DNA from: Streptomyces sp. NRRL WC-3618
GTDB lineage: Bacteria > Actinomycetota > Actinomycetes > Streptomycetales > Streptomycetaceae
Direction: 5' to 3'
Length of the DNA stretch: 64,000 nucleotides
Assembly (NCBI RefSeq): GCF_001280005.1
Contig: NZ_LGDW01000213.1
Span: forward strand, 15,131-79,130
Shown here: one piece after another, positions 30,415 through 40,100 of the stretch
Numbering within the stretch: the stretch's first letter is position 1
Layout of the letters: the number at the start of each line of letters is the position of its first letter
Translations under genes and position numbers: made by a program
The notes under the pieces: model-generated
Database searches by the model: none
The model's input: only the letters and a program-made list of their open reading frames with translations
What the model was told of the DNA's origin: nothing

Positions 30415-31164
30415 ATGACTGATGACAGCGAAGATGTCCGAGAGCAGCCGCGGATCATCGCTCTGTGGAGTGCGCCGAGATCCCGGTCCACCGCTTTCCT
30501 GCGGATGATGATGCAGCGCGACGACCTGGTCGTTCTGCATGAGCCCTTCTCCATTCTGGCGGGTTTCGGCGAGTTCGAGATCGCCGGGCGCACTGTGCGC
30601 ACGGCGTCCGAACTCATCGAGAAGATGCGGGAGCTGAGCAGGGAGAAGCCGGTGTTCTTCAAGGACACAACGGACTTCCACTATCCGGAGGTGCTGGCCG
30701 ACGAGAGGTTCCTGCGAGAGGGCGCGCATACGTTCGTCATTCGTGATCCGGCGGAGGTGATCGCCTCCCATTACGCGCTCAATCCCGACCTCGACCGCGC
30801 CGATGTCGGATTCGCGCGACTGCACGAGCTGTACACGGCCGTGGAGAAAGCACAGGGCGCGCCGCCGGTCGTCGTCGACTCCGACGATCTGCTCGACCAC
30901 CCGGAGGCGACGGTCCGTTCCTATTGCGCGCGTATCGGTCTGATTTTCCGTGCCGACGCCCTGACCTGGCAGTCCGGTGTGCCGTCGGAATGGCGCAAGA
31001 CCGAGCGCTGGCATGTGGACGCGAGCGAGAGCACCGGATTCGTCCGGCGCGAGAAGCAGTACACGGACACGGTGGAGAGCAACGCCCACCTGGCCGAGAT
31101 CCACGCGGAGCAGCTTCCGTTCTACTCGTACCTTTTCGAGCGCCGGATCGCGGTGGAGGCGTGA
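30415..31164 (+). CDS. PAPS-dependent sulfotransferase-like protein
   Basis: 249 residues. The 5'-phosphosulfate-binding loop is WSAPRSRST (residues 18-26) and the 3'-phosphate-binding motif is VIRDPAEVIASHY (R110, S118), the pair that defines cytosolic-type sulfotransferases. They transfer sulfate from PAPS to a hydroxyl or amine. The protein is shorter than many family members and could act on a small or carrier-bound substrate. It opens the rightward operon, and cysC, cysD and cysN for PAPS synthesis lie 10 kb downstream in the same cluster, which strongly supports a sulfated product. Its stop overlaps the start of the next gene. Confidence 0.86.
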   Translation: MTDDSEDVREQPRIIALWSAPRSRSTAFLRMMMQRDDLVVLHEPFSILAGFGEFEIAGRTVRTASELIEKMRELSREKPVFFKDTTDFHYPEVLADERFLREGAHTFVIRDPAEVIASHYALNPDLDRADVGFARLHELYTAVEKAQGAPPVVVDSDDLLDHPEATVRSYCARIGLIFRADALTWQSGVPSEWRKTERWHVDASESTGFVRREKQYTDTVESNAHLAEIHAEQLPFYSYLFERRIAVEA

Positions 31165-32051
31165 GCGGCGCCCGTACCGCGCCGCCGACCGGGGCGGAGG
31201 CGCTGTCGCCGACGAAGCGGGCGCTGCTGGAGCTGATGCGCAGCCGCCGGGCCGCCGGCGGGGGTGTGGTCGTGCTCAGGGACGGGGAGCCCGGCGCGGG
31301 TGATCCGCTCGTGCTCGTCCACCCCATCGGCGGCGGCGTCTTCTGCTACGCGGAGCTGGGCAGGCGGCTGCCGCCGGGGCGGGCGGTCTGGGCGATCGCC
31401 GCGGACGGTCTGCTCGACGGCGCGGGGCCCGAGCCGACCCTCGCCGAACTGGCCCGGCACTACCGGGAGTTGCTGGCCTCCGAGGGGCTGCGTACGCCGG
31501 CGGCGGTGGCGGGCTGGTCGTTCGGCGGGGTCGTCGCCCATGAGATGGCGCGGCAGTGGTCCGCCGGTACGGACCGGCCGGCGCCGCCCGTCGTACTGAT
31601 CGACTCCGCGCCGTGGCCCGAGGAGGCCGGGGCCTGGACGCCGGCCGAGACCCTGCGGGCCTTCGTCGAGGACCTGCTGGGCTGGAGCGGCACGGAAGGG
31701 CACCCCGCGTTGACCGCGTCGACCTGGGAGCTCCCGGCGGTGGACGCGCTGGCCTCAACCGTGTCCCAACTGCGCCTGAACGGGCGGGACTTGGGTCTGT
31801 CCCCCGCCGATCTGCACGTCAAGTACCGGGTGTTCGAACGCGCCACCCGGGTCATGCGGGCCCACCGCCCGGCGCGGCACACCGGCCCGGTCACGATGAT
31901 CCGCGCCGCGGACTCACCGGCCGACCCCGAACCATGGGCCGCCCTGGCCGACGGACCCGACCTCGCCGTCGTCACCGTCCCCGGCGACCACTTCGGCGTC
32001 CTGCGGGACCCGGTGGTACGGCGGGTCGCCGCGACCCTCGCCGCGATCTGA
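31161..32051 (+). CDS. thioesterase-domain alpha/beta hydrolase (release thioesterase or aminoacyl transferase)
   Basis: 296 residues from a GTG overlapping the sulfotransferase stop (GTGA). Thioesterase features are LVLVHPIGGGVFCYAEL, nucleophile elbow AGWSFGG (serine near 119), LIDSAPWPEE and the catalytic-histidine region VPGDHFGVL. This is the type I, C-terminal NRPS thioesterase fold, but here it stands alone with a roughly 40-residue N-terminal extension. Since chain release already has a reductase (37150-40266), the protein may instead move aminoacyl groups between carriers, as SyrC or CmaE do, although those use cysteine. Either role is inference. Confidence 0.82.
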   Translation: MSGARTAPPTGAEALSPTKRALLELMRSRRAAGGGVVVLRDGEPGAGDPLVLVHPIGGGVFCYAELGRRLPPGRAVWAIAADGLLDGAGPEPTLAELARHYRELLASEGLRTPAAVAGWSFGGVVAHEMARQWSAGTDRPAPPVVLIDSAPWPEEAGAWTPAETLRAFVEDLLGWSGTEGHPALTASTWELPAVDALASTVSQLRLNGRDLGLSPADLHVKYRVFERATRVMRAHRPARHTGPVTMIRAADSPADPEPWAALADGPDLAVVTVPGDHFGVLRDPVVRRVAATLAAI

Positions 32052-32093
32052 CATCCGGGCCACAGCCCGCCCGACAAACCTGGAGTGAACGCC

Positions 32094-32948
32094 GTGAGCG
32101 TGCCGACGACCGATCAGAACATCACCACCGAAGCCTTCGAAGCGTCCTTCGGGGAAGCACAGAGCGAGACGGCCGAGGACGAGTACCGCCACGAAGCCGA
32201 GCTGTACGACGTCCTGTGGGCCGACCTCAATACCCTCGACCTGCCGTTCCAGCTGGCCCGCACCGAGGAGTTCGGCGGCCCGCTGCTCGAACTGGCCTGC
32301 GGCACCGGCCGGGTGCTGCTGCCCTGCGCCGAACTGGTCGAGCGTGCCGTGGGCGTCGACATATCGCCGTCGATGCTGGAACAGGGCCGCGCGGCCCTGG
32401 CGGCGGCCGACCTGCCGGAGGGACGCGTCGAACTGGTGGAGGGCGACTTCCGCACCTTCCGGCTCGGCGAGAAGTTCGCCCTGGTCCTCGCGGCCGGTCA
32501 GCCGATGTACCACCTGGAGACCACCGAGGACTGGCTCAGCGCCCTCACCTCGATACGCGAACACCTGCAGCCCGGCGGCAGGTTCGCCACCGGTGTGCCC
32601 ATCTTCAGCGACGAGGTCGTCGCCGAGTACGACCGGCGTCAGTTGTTCGCCGGAGAGATCCGCCACCCCCGTACCGGGCAGCGGATCGCCATGTGGGACT
32701 TCAACACCTTCGACACCGCGGCGCAGAAGATCACCCGGCGCCGGGTGAGCGAGGTCCTCGACGAGGAGGGCTTGGTCCTGGAGAGCCGGCACAGCCTGCG
32801 GACGAACTACTACCGCTCCCCGGAGCAGATCCGCGAGCTGCTCGGCCGGGCCGGTTTCCGGATCGACCGGGAGCACGGCGGTTTCGACGAGTCCCCCTTC
32901 GAGCCCGGCTCCGAGTACTACGTCTGGGTCGCCTCCGCCGCCGAGTGA
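32094..32948 (+). CDS. class I SAM-dependent methyltransferase
   Basis: 284 residues; the GTG at 32094 has a GGAG nine bases upstream, while the GTG at 32085 overlaps it. Motif I LLELACGTGRVLL (about 64-76) and the acidic strand end GVDISPSMLEQ mark the SAM site, with EGDFRTFRLGEKFALV following. It belongs to the general methyltransferase-25 type, so the target atom (O, N or C) cannot be told. Position between the hydrolase and the T-C protein implies methylation of the peptide or of one building block. Confidence 0.87.
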   Translation: MSVPTTDQNITTEAFEASFGEAQSETAEDEYRHEAELYDVLWADLNTLDLPFQLARTEEFGGPLLELACGTGRVLLPCAELVERAVGVDISPSMLEQGRAALAAADLPEGRVELVEGDFRTFRLGEKFALVLAAGQPMYHLETTEDWLSALTSIREHLQPGGRFATGVPIFSDEVVAEYDRRQLFAGEIRHPRTGQRIAMWDFNTFDTAAQKITRRRVSEVLDEEGLVLESRHSLRTNYYRSPEQIRELLGRAGFRIDREHGGFDESPFEPGSEYYVWVASAAE

Positions 32949-32994
32949 GCCGCCCGCACCACCCCCTTCACCAGCGCACACGAGGAGACCAGCC

Positions 32995-34632
32995 ATGTCC
33001 ACGGTGATCGAGAACCGCACCCGGGACCGGATCGAACAGACCATGCGTACCGCCTGGGCCGAGGTGCTGGGCACCGACGCCTTCGGGCCCGACGACAGCT
33101 TCTTCACCCTGGGCGGCGACTCGATCACGGCGATCCGGCTGGTGGGCGTCTGCCGCGCGGGCGGCGTCGAGATGAAGGTCGCCCAGGTCTTCCTGCACCC
33201 CGTCTTCCGCGACCTGGTCGCCTTCCTCGGCGGCCCGGAGTCCGCCGGACCCCCTCCGGCCGAGGACCAGGCCCGGCTGTCGACGACGCTCGCCGACCTC
33301 GACCCGGCGCTGGTCCCCGCGGGCGTGGTGGACGCCTACCCACTGTCCGCCGTGCAGTTGGGCATGCTCTACCACTGCGAACTCGACGGGGACACGGGCC
33401 TCTACCACGATCTGACCAGCTGTGAGATCCGGGGCCGCTGGGACCGGGCCGCGCTGGAGGAGTCCCTTGCCGTCCTGTGCGACCGGCACGACGTCCTGCG
33501 CACCTCCTTCGACCTCGCCGACTTCCCCGAACCGCTCCAACTCGTGCACGCGCGGGCCGTCGTACCCGTCGAGGTCGAGGACCTGAGCGCGCTGGACCGT
33601 ACGGGACAGGAGGAGGCGCTGGCCGGCTGGTGGGCGCGGGAGGCCGGCGTACCTTTCGACCTGTCGGCGGCGCCGCTCCTGCGCGTTCACGTCGGCCTGC
33701 GCTCACCGCACTCCTTCCAGCTCTCCCTCTCGGTTCACCACATCCTGGTGGACGGCTGGAGCTACGCCCGCCTCGTCACCGAACTGCTCACCGAGTACGC
33801 GCGCCGTACGGCCCCGACGCCGACGCCGTACGACGCCGCGCCCGCGCTGCCCGCTCTGTCCGGTGTCAGGTACCGCGACTTCATCGCGCACGAACAGCGG
33901 GCCGTCGCCTCGGCGGACTCCCGCGACTTCTGGTCCGGGCTGCTGGCCGGTGCCGCCGTCCTGCCGCTGCCGGCGCCGGACGGGTCGGGGCGCGGCGAGG
34001 CGGAGGCGGAGGCGCTGACCGTGCGGACGATACCGGCGGACCTGACGGCTGGTGTGCGGCGGGTCGCGAACGAGCTGCGGGTGCCGGTGAAGAGCGTCCA
34101 TCTCGCGGCGTATCTGCACACGTTGAGCGCCCTGTCGCAGGCGCCCGACGTGGTCGGCGGGATCTGCGGGAGCAGCCGGCCCGAGCGGGAGGGCGCCGAG
34201 CTGGTCCTCGGGGTGTTCATCAACGTGCTGCCGGTCCGGCTCGTCGTGCGCGGCGGGACCTGGGGCGAGCTGGTCACGGCCGCCTTCGAGGCCGAGCGCG
34301 CGCATCTGCCGCACCGCGCGTACCCGCTCGCCCGTATCCAGCGGGACCTGGGGCGGGCGCCCTTCGAGACGATGTTCAACTTCACGGATCTGCACGCGTT
34401 CGACGCCATCGGCACGCTGCGGGGCGTCGAGGCGGACGGGTGGCGCTTCGCCGACCGCACCAATTTCCCCGTCGTGGTGGAGGTGAACCGGCGCCCGCTC
34501 CAGGAGGAGGTGTTCGACCTCCAGGTCAGGGTCGACCCGGAGGCGACGGCCGCCGCGACCGGGCAGCGGCTGGCGGACCTGTTCCTGGAGGCGCTGGCGC
34601 GGCTGACCGCCGATCACACGGCGGCGTACTGA
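32995..34632 (+). CDS. nonribosomal peptide synthetase, T-C didomain
   Basis: 545 residues. A carrier domain with TLGGDSITAIRL (serine near 43) is followed by a condensation domain (about 110-545) with HHILVDGWS near 249 and GVFINVLPVRL. There is no adenylation domain, so the carrier must be loaded in trans or receive a peptidyl or aminoacyl group from another protein. The free condensation domain could serve the A-T threonine protein or the A-T-reductase, neither of which has one. Its start is 46 bp after the methyltransferase with a GAGGAG-type ribosome site. Confidence 0.92.
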   Translation: MSTVIENRTRDRIEQTMRTAWAEVLGTDAFGPDDSFFTLGGDSITAIRLVGVCRAGGVEMKVAQVFLHPVFRDLVAFLGGPESAGPPPAEDQARLSTTLADLDPALVPAGVVDAYPLSAVQLGMLYHCELDGDTGLYHDLTSCEIRGRWDRAALEESLAVLCDRHDVLRTSFDLADFPEPLQLVHARAVVPVEVEDLSALDRTGQEEALAGWWAREAGVPFDLSAAPLLRVHVGLRSPHSFQLSLSVHHILVDGWSYARLVTELLTEYARRTAPTPTPYDAAPALPALSGVRYRDFIAHEQRAVASADSRDFWSGLLAGAAVLPLPAPDGSGRGEAEAEALTVRTIPADLTAGVRRVANELRVPVKSVHLAAYLHTLSALSQAPDVVGGICGSSRPEREGAELVLGVFINVLPVRLVVRGGTWGELVTAAFEAERAHLPHRAYPLARIQRDLGRAPFETMFNFTDLHAFDAIGTLRGVEADGWRFADRTNFPVVVEVNRRPLQEEVFDLQVRVDPEATAAATGQRLADLFLEALARLTADHTAAY

Positions 34633-34696
34633 CGTATCGCACGGCGGCGGTCCGACCGGGCCGCCGCCCCTTCCCTTTTCGTGAAACGGAGTGGTC

Positions 34697-35680
34697 ATGG
34701 AGTACCGACGGTTCGGACGCCTCGGCTGGCAGGTCGGCGAAGTCGGCTACGGCATGTGGGGCATCGCAGGCGGTGAGGGCGGATGGGCCGGCGCCGACGA
34801 CACGGTGGGTGACGCGGCGCTGCGGGAGAGCGTGCGTCTCGGCTGCAACTTCTTCGACACGGCCTGGATCTACGGCCGCGGCCACAGCGAGGAGCTGCTC
34901 GGCAGGCTGGTGGCCGACGAACCGCAGAACCGCCTCTACACGGCGACGAAAATCCCCCCGAAGAACCGCGTGTGGCCGTCCGGCCGGGAATCCAAACTCG
35001 AAGAAGTATTCCCCGCCGACCACATCATGGAATACGCGCACAAGAGCCTCGAAGGCCTGGGAACGGAATCGATCGATCTTCTTCAGCTGCACGTCTGGGA
35101 GGATTCCTGGGCCGACGACGAACGCTGGCAGGAACCGATCCGCGCACTGAAGGACCAAGGGCTCGTGGAAGGTTTCGGTATCAGCGTCAACCGCTGGGAG
35201 CCGGAGAATGTCCTCAAGGCGCTGGAGACCGGCCTCGTCGATTCCGTGCAGGTGATCTACAACATTTTCGACCAGGCGCCCGAGGACGAACTCTTCGACG
35301 TCTGCGTGGAAAAGGACATCGCCGTCATCGCCCGGGTCCCGTTCGACGAGGGCACGCTCACGGGGACGCTGACCGAGGACACGACCTGGCCGGCCGGTGA
35401 CTGGCGCACCTCGTACTTCGTCCCGGAGAACCTGAAGGCGAGCGTGGCACGGGCCGAGGCGCTGAAGGAGGTACTGCCGCCGGGGATGACGCTCCCCGAG
35501 CTGGCGCTGCGCTTCATCCTGCGGCACCCGGCGGTGAGCACCGTCATCCCCGGGATGCGCAGCCTCGGGCATGTACGGTCCAATCTGGGCGTGAGCGGCC
35601 GGGAGCCGCTGTCCGACGAGTTGACGGCGACGTTGCGCGGGCACCGCTGGGACCGGGTGCCGACCGCCTGGTCCCAGTGA
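34697..35680 (+). CDS. aldo/keto reductase
   Basis: 327 residues; the ATG at 34697 follows GGAG by five bases. The catalytic tetrad is visible as FFDTAWIYGRGHSEE (Asp, Tyr), ATKIPP (Lys) and LLQLHVW (His), with VSTVIPGMRSLGHV as the NADPH-binding end. These enzymes reduce aldehydes or ketones. In this cluster an obvious substrate is the peptide aldehyde made by the reductase-terminated NRPS, or a ketone formed on a building block. It ends at a very strong hairpin shared with the convergent ArgG-like gene. Confidence 0.88.
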   Translation: MEYRRFGRLGWQVGEVGYGMWGIAGGEGGWAGADDTVGDAALRESVRLGCNFFDTAWIYGRGHSEELLGRLVADEPQNRLYTATKIPPKNRVWPSGRESKLEEVFPADHIMEYAHKSLEGLGTESIDLLQLHVWEDSWADDERWQEPIRALKDQGLVEGFGISVNRWEPENVLKALETGLVDSVQVIYNIFDQAPEDELFDVCVEKDIAVIARVPFDEGTLTGTLTEDTTWPAGDWRTSYFVPENLKASVARAEALKEVLPPGMTLPELALRFILRHPAVSTVIPGMRSLGHVRSNLGVSGREPLSDELTATLRGHRWDRVPTAWSQ

Positions 35681-35682
35681 CC

Positions 35683-35744
35683 GATCGTGCCGTACGGGGG
35701 TGGAGAGAAGGGGGTCCTTCTCTCCACCCCCGTACGGCACGATC
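35683..35744. terminator. perfect 29-bp bidirectional hairpin
   Basis: Arms 35683-35711 and 35716-35744 are perfect reverse complements of 29 bases around a GGGT loop. It begins just after the aldo/keto reductase stop and its right arm reaches into the stop codon of the convergent ArgG-like gene. Such a stem should stop transcription from both sides and is unusually long and mismatch-free. Confidence 0.85.
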
Positions 35745-36915
35745 AGCTCGCGGCCTCCAGCTGCCAGTGGTGACCGCCCTGGGTGAAGCGGGTCTGGCGG
35801 GCGGTGCCCCGGTTGCCGGGGAGGTCCGTCAGCGTGTGGACCGTCACCGTGCCGCGGTACAGCTCGGCCACCACCGTGCCGCTGACCTCGGCGGCGAGGA
35901 TGTCCGCGGCCTCGGCGGCGGCGCGGCCCGCGGCGTCGAAGCAGCGGCCCTCGTACACGGCGGTCGCGAGCGCGCCGGACAGCTCGCGCATCAGCAGCGT
36001 GCCGGGCTTGTCCAGGCACGCCTGCCGCAGCGCCGCGAGGCACTGCCCGAGTACGTCGAGGCCGGGCGCCTCGTAGACGCCGCGGCACTTGGTGCCGTTG
36101 ACCCGGTTCTCCACGGTGCTGCGCAGCGAGATGCCGTGCCGTCCGCCGTTCGCGTTCGCCCGCAGCACGGCCTCCAGCCCCGACACCGGCACGCCGTCGA
36201 TCTCCACCGGCCTGCTGCGCTCGAACCGGATGCGGACCGTCTGCGGTTCGTCGGCGGCCTGCGGGGGCCAGACCGTCATCAGCGGCGACACGGCGGTCGG
36301 CGGCGTGGCCAGCGACTCCAGCAGGTCGCTCTCGTGCGAGAAGCCGGCCAGATTGCCCTCGACCGAGTACGTCGCCCAGCCGGCCAGCTGCTCGGGGAAG
36401 CCGACCGAGTCCAGGTACGCGGCCATGCTCCCGCGGTCGGGGAAGCGCTCGCGCATCCAGGGTGCCGTCCAGGGCGCGAAGACCTCCAGGTCGGGCGCCA
36501 GGGCCGCGCCGTAGCGGGCGAACCGGGCCTGGTCGTTGCCGCCGCCGACGCAGCCGTGGGCGAGGATCTCGCACCCGTCCGCGCGCAGGGCCCCGGCGAG
36601 CCCGCTGACCAGCACGGCGCGCGAGGCCCCGGTGGTGTTCCAGTAGCCGCCGTCGTACGACGCCTCGTGGGCGACGAGCCGCAGCGCGGTCTCGGCCATC
36701 TCGGCCCGCAGGTCGACGGCCCGGACGGTGAGCCCGAGCCGACCGAGCGCCTCGTACAGGGCGGCGTCGGGGGCCGGACCCGTCTGGCCGATGTCGGCGA
36801 CGTAGGCGATCGTCTCCACGCCCTGCGCGGCCAGCCAGGCCGCGACGGCCACGCTGGACAGTCCGCCGGAGACGAGCATTCCGACTTTCCTGCCCCACAG
36901 TTCTTCGATATCCAT
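35743..36915 (-). CDS. argininosuccinate synthase-like protein (divergent ArgG paralogue)
   Basis: 390 residues; ATG at 36915 after GGAGGGG. ArgG landmarks are present: YVADIGQ, AHGCVGGGNDQARF, LAPDLEVFAPW, GRHGISLRSTVENR, KCRGVYEAPG. The ATP loop differs: SGGLSSVAV (from residue 16) instead of SGGLDTSVA, one residue shorter and without the aspartate, and GCTGKGND has become GCVGGGND. ArgG couples citrulline to aspartate with ATP; these changes and the absence of an ArgH homologue nearby suggest a specialised ATP-dependent ligation in the pathway, not arginine synthesis. It has its own promoter in the divergent region to its right. Confidence 0.8.
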   Translation of the reverse strand: MDIEELWGRKVGMLVSGGLSSVAVAAWLAAQGVETIAYVADIGQTGPAPDAALYEALGRLGLTVRAVDLRAEMAETALRLVAHEASYDGGYWNTTGASRAVLVSGLAGALRADGCEILAHGCVGGGNDQARFARYGAALAPDLEVFAPWTAPWMRERFPDRGSMAAYLDSVGFPEQLAGWATYSVEGNLAGFSHESDLLESLATPPTAVSPLMTVWPPQAADEPQTVRIRFERSRPVEIDGVPVSGLEAVLRANANGGRHGISLRSTVENRVNGTKCRGVYEAPGLDVLGQCLAALRQACLDKPGTLLMRELSGALATAVYEGRCFDAAGRAAAEAADILAAEVSGTVVAELYRGTVTVHTLTDLPGNRGTARQTRFTQGGHHWQLEAAS

Positions 36916-36966
36916 CGTCGACCCCTCCACTTCGATACCGGACACATGAAATTCGGCGCAACAGTA

Positions 36967-36990
36967 CTGCCGTTTTTTTCCGGCTGTCAA
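36967..36990 (-). promoter_or_regulatory. putative promoter of the ArgG-like gene
   Basis: Read on the minus strand: TTGACA (36990-36985), an 18-base spacer and TACTGT (36966-36971 region), about 50 bases upstream of the start codon at 36915. The -35 box is a perfect consensus, rare in this GC-rich sequence. The operator half-site ATTACCCGG abuts it at 36990-36998. The -10 assignment is less secure than the -35. Confidence 0.5.
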
Positions 36991-37031
36991 TTACCCGGGG
37001 AAGAACCCGCTGGATTCCGCCGGGTAATCAT
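36990..37031. promoter_or_regulatory. inverted GGGTAAT operator candidate, second copy of the cluster element
   Basis: Nine-base arms ATTACCCGG (36990-36998) and CCGGGTAAT (37020-37028) are separated by 21 bases. The right half extends to CCGGGTAATCAT (37020-37031), identical to 30260-30271. It lies between the ArgG-like gene and the A-T-reductase NRPS and touches the -35 box of the former. Binding by one cluster regulator at both divergent regions is the simplest reading. Confidence 0.62.
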
Positions 37032-37149
37032 TTCCCGTACGCCGGTGTAATCGCCTGAATATGTGTGGAGGGAAAAGGCGTGCCCTATGCTCGCTCCGGT
37101 GAGGCCGCCCCGCCGGCCCTTCGGGAAGCAGGACGTTCAGGGAGCGCGT

Positions 37150-40100
37150 ATGGAGTCGAGAGTGTTGAATCAGCAGTTGACGCCTGAATTCGCGGGCCGG
37201 TCCGTCCGGTATTCGAAGGACCGGAATGTGCTCCAGCTCTTCGAGTCCTGGGTCAGGGCGGCCCCGGAGGCCACCGCGGTCACCTTCGGCACGGACACGC
37301 TCAGCTACCGCGGTCTCGATCGGCGGGCCGCCGCCCTCGCCGGCCGGCTGGCCGAACTCGGCGTCGCCCGGGGCGACTTCGTGCCGCTCGCGGTGGAGGG
37401 CGGCCTTGAGCTGCCCGTCGCCATGGTCGCCGCGATGAAGCTGGGCGCGCCCTTCGTCCCCGTCGACGACCAGGTGCCCGCGGACCGGCTGCGCGAGATG
37501 CTCGCCACGCTCGACGCGAAGCTCGTGGTCTGCTCCCCCGGCCTCGTGGACCGTCCGTTCGGCGTCCCGGTCCTCCCGGTGGACGTCCTCGCCCTGCCGG
37601 AGGACGCCCCCGCGCCGGACACGGGCCCCTCGGACCTCGACGATCCGATCTACGGCTTCTACACCTCGGGTTCGACGGGACTGCCCAAGTGCGCCGTGAA
37701 CATCCACCGGGGGCTGCTGAACCGCTTCCAGCACATGACCGCGCACCTCAGCGACCGGTCCGACGAGGTCGTCCTGCAGAACAGCCGCCACCAGTTCGAC
37801 TCCTCCCTGTGGCAGCTGCTCTGGCCGCTGACCACCGGCAGCCAGGTGGTCATCCCGAAGCGGTCGGGCATCCTCGACCTCACCGCGACGATCGACGTCA
37901 TCCACCGGCATGGCGTGACCATGACGGACTTCGTCCCCTCGGTCTTCGCCACCCTGGTCGAACTGCTCGCGTCCGAACCCGCCCGAGCGACGCGGCTGCG
38001 CAGCCTGCGTACGGTACTCATCGGCGGTGAGGAGATGACCGCGGCCGCCGTGCACACCTTCCGGGCGCTGGTCCCGGGGGTGGTCGTGGTGAACACCTAC
38101 GGCCCGACCGAGGCTTCGATCGGCTCGGTCTTCCACGAGGTGTCCGACACGGACCTGGACCCGATGCCCATCGGCCGGCCCATCGACAACACGTACGCCG
38201 TGGTCCTGGACGAGGAGCTGCGGCCGGTCACGCCCGGGGAGATCGGCGAGATCTGCATCGGCGGCGAGTGCCTGGGGCTCGGCTACCTCAAGGACCCCGA
38301 GAAGACGAACGCCGCGTTCGTCGCCAACCCCTTCCCCGAGATCCCCGGCACCCGCCTCTACCGGACCGGTGACCTGGGCTTCCACCGGCCCGACGGGGTG
38401 CTTCAGTTCTGCGGCCGGCGGGACAACCAGGTCAAGATCGGCGGGGTTCGCATCGAACTCACCGAGGTCGAGGCCGCCGTCCTCACGCATCCGCTGGTCC
38501 GGGACGCCAAGGCGCTGGTGGACGACAACCAGGGCAATCCGCTGCTGACGGCGTTCGTGGTGCTGCGGGGCGCGGGGGTGGGGGACGCCGGGCTCCGGGA
38601 GCACGTCGGACAGATCCTGCCGCCGGCCCTCGTGCCGCGCCGTTTCGTGGTGCTCGACCATATGCCGCTGACGCCCAACGGCAAGACCGACCGGCGGCAA
38701 CTGGCGGCGCTGCTCGCCCCCGCGCGGCGCGCGCCCGTACCGGGAGCCCGGGGTGAGGCGGCGGACGAGACCGGCGAGTCGGTGCGCGCGGCCTGGCTGC
38801 GGCTGTTGCCCCGCTCCGAGATACGCCTCGACGACGACTTCTTCGCCTGCGGCGGCGACTCTCTCAGCGCCCAGCGGCTGGCCGTCCGGCTGAAGGAGAT
38901 CACCACTATGAAGTGGTCGGCCCGCGATGTGTTCCTCCACCCGACGCTGGGGGCGCAGCTCGCCCGGATCGCCGGGCGGGGGACGTCGGCCGCGGCTGCG
39001 GCGCCGGAGCTGGAAGTCAAGTCGTTCCTCGAACTGGCCGGCAATGACACGGAGTTGCCGGCCGGGATCGGCGCCGGCCTGGAGCGGCTCGCCGGCCTGG
39101 AGCGGCTGGGGGAGACGGCGACAGAAACGGCGCCGCCGCCCCAGAACATCCTGCTCACCGGCGCGACCGGCTTCATCGGCGCCCAGCTCCTGCACGACCT
39201 CCTGGCATCCACCCCGGCGACGGTTCACTGTCTCGTCCGCGCCGAGGACGCCCCGTCCGCGCGCTGGCGGCTGACCGCGCAGCTCGCCGGGTACCGGCTG
39301 TGGGACGAGGCGTGGTCACGGCGGATCGTGGCGGTGCCCGGCGATCTCGGTGAGCCTCGACTGGGGCTCAGCGGGGCGGAGTTCGACCGGCTGGCCGAGG
39401 TGACCGACACCGTCGTCCACTGCGGTGCGACGGTGAACTTCACCCGGGACTACGCGGCGCACCGGGCCGTCAACGTCGGCGGCACCCTGGAACTGATCCG
39501 GCTCGCGGCGCGATCCCGGCTCAAGCCGTTCCACTTCCTCTCCACCCTGAGCGTCCTGCCCCAGAGCCGCCCGCTCGAAGAGCCCGCAGCGGCGGACCTG
39601 CCGCCGACCGACGGCTACAGCCGGTCGAAGTGGGTGGGCGAACTCCTGCTCCAGCGGGCGGCCGAGCACGGACTGCCGCTGACAGTCCACCGGTTCGGCG
39701 ACGTGATGCCGCACTCCCGGCACGGCATCCCGAGCCGCTGGGGCCTGCCCGACCTCCTGGTCCGCGCCTGCGCCCGGACCGGACTGAGCTTCGGCAGCCC
39801 GGCGGTCATGGACTACCTGCCCGTGGACCACGCCGGCGCCCTGGTGACGGCCGCCGTCCTGCGCCGCGCGTACGGCTACTTCCATCCCATGCGCCCGCGG
39901 CCGACCCGGCTGGACGAACTGCTCCTGGCCTTCCGGCGCGAACTGGGCCTCACGGAGGTGTCGTACGAGGCCTTCTGGACCGCGGTCGAGGCGTCTGCGG
40001 CCGTCGACGGCGACCGCGACGCCGCCGCTCTCCTGGCCCTGCTGCCCGAACCGTCGGGCGACGCGGCCCAGGACGGGAAACGGATCGCCGCGCTGCAGAG

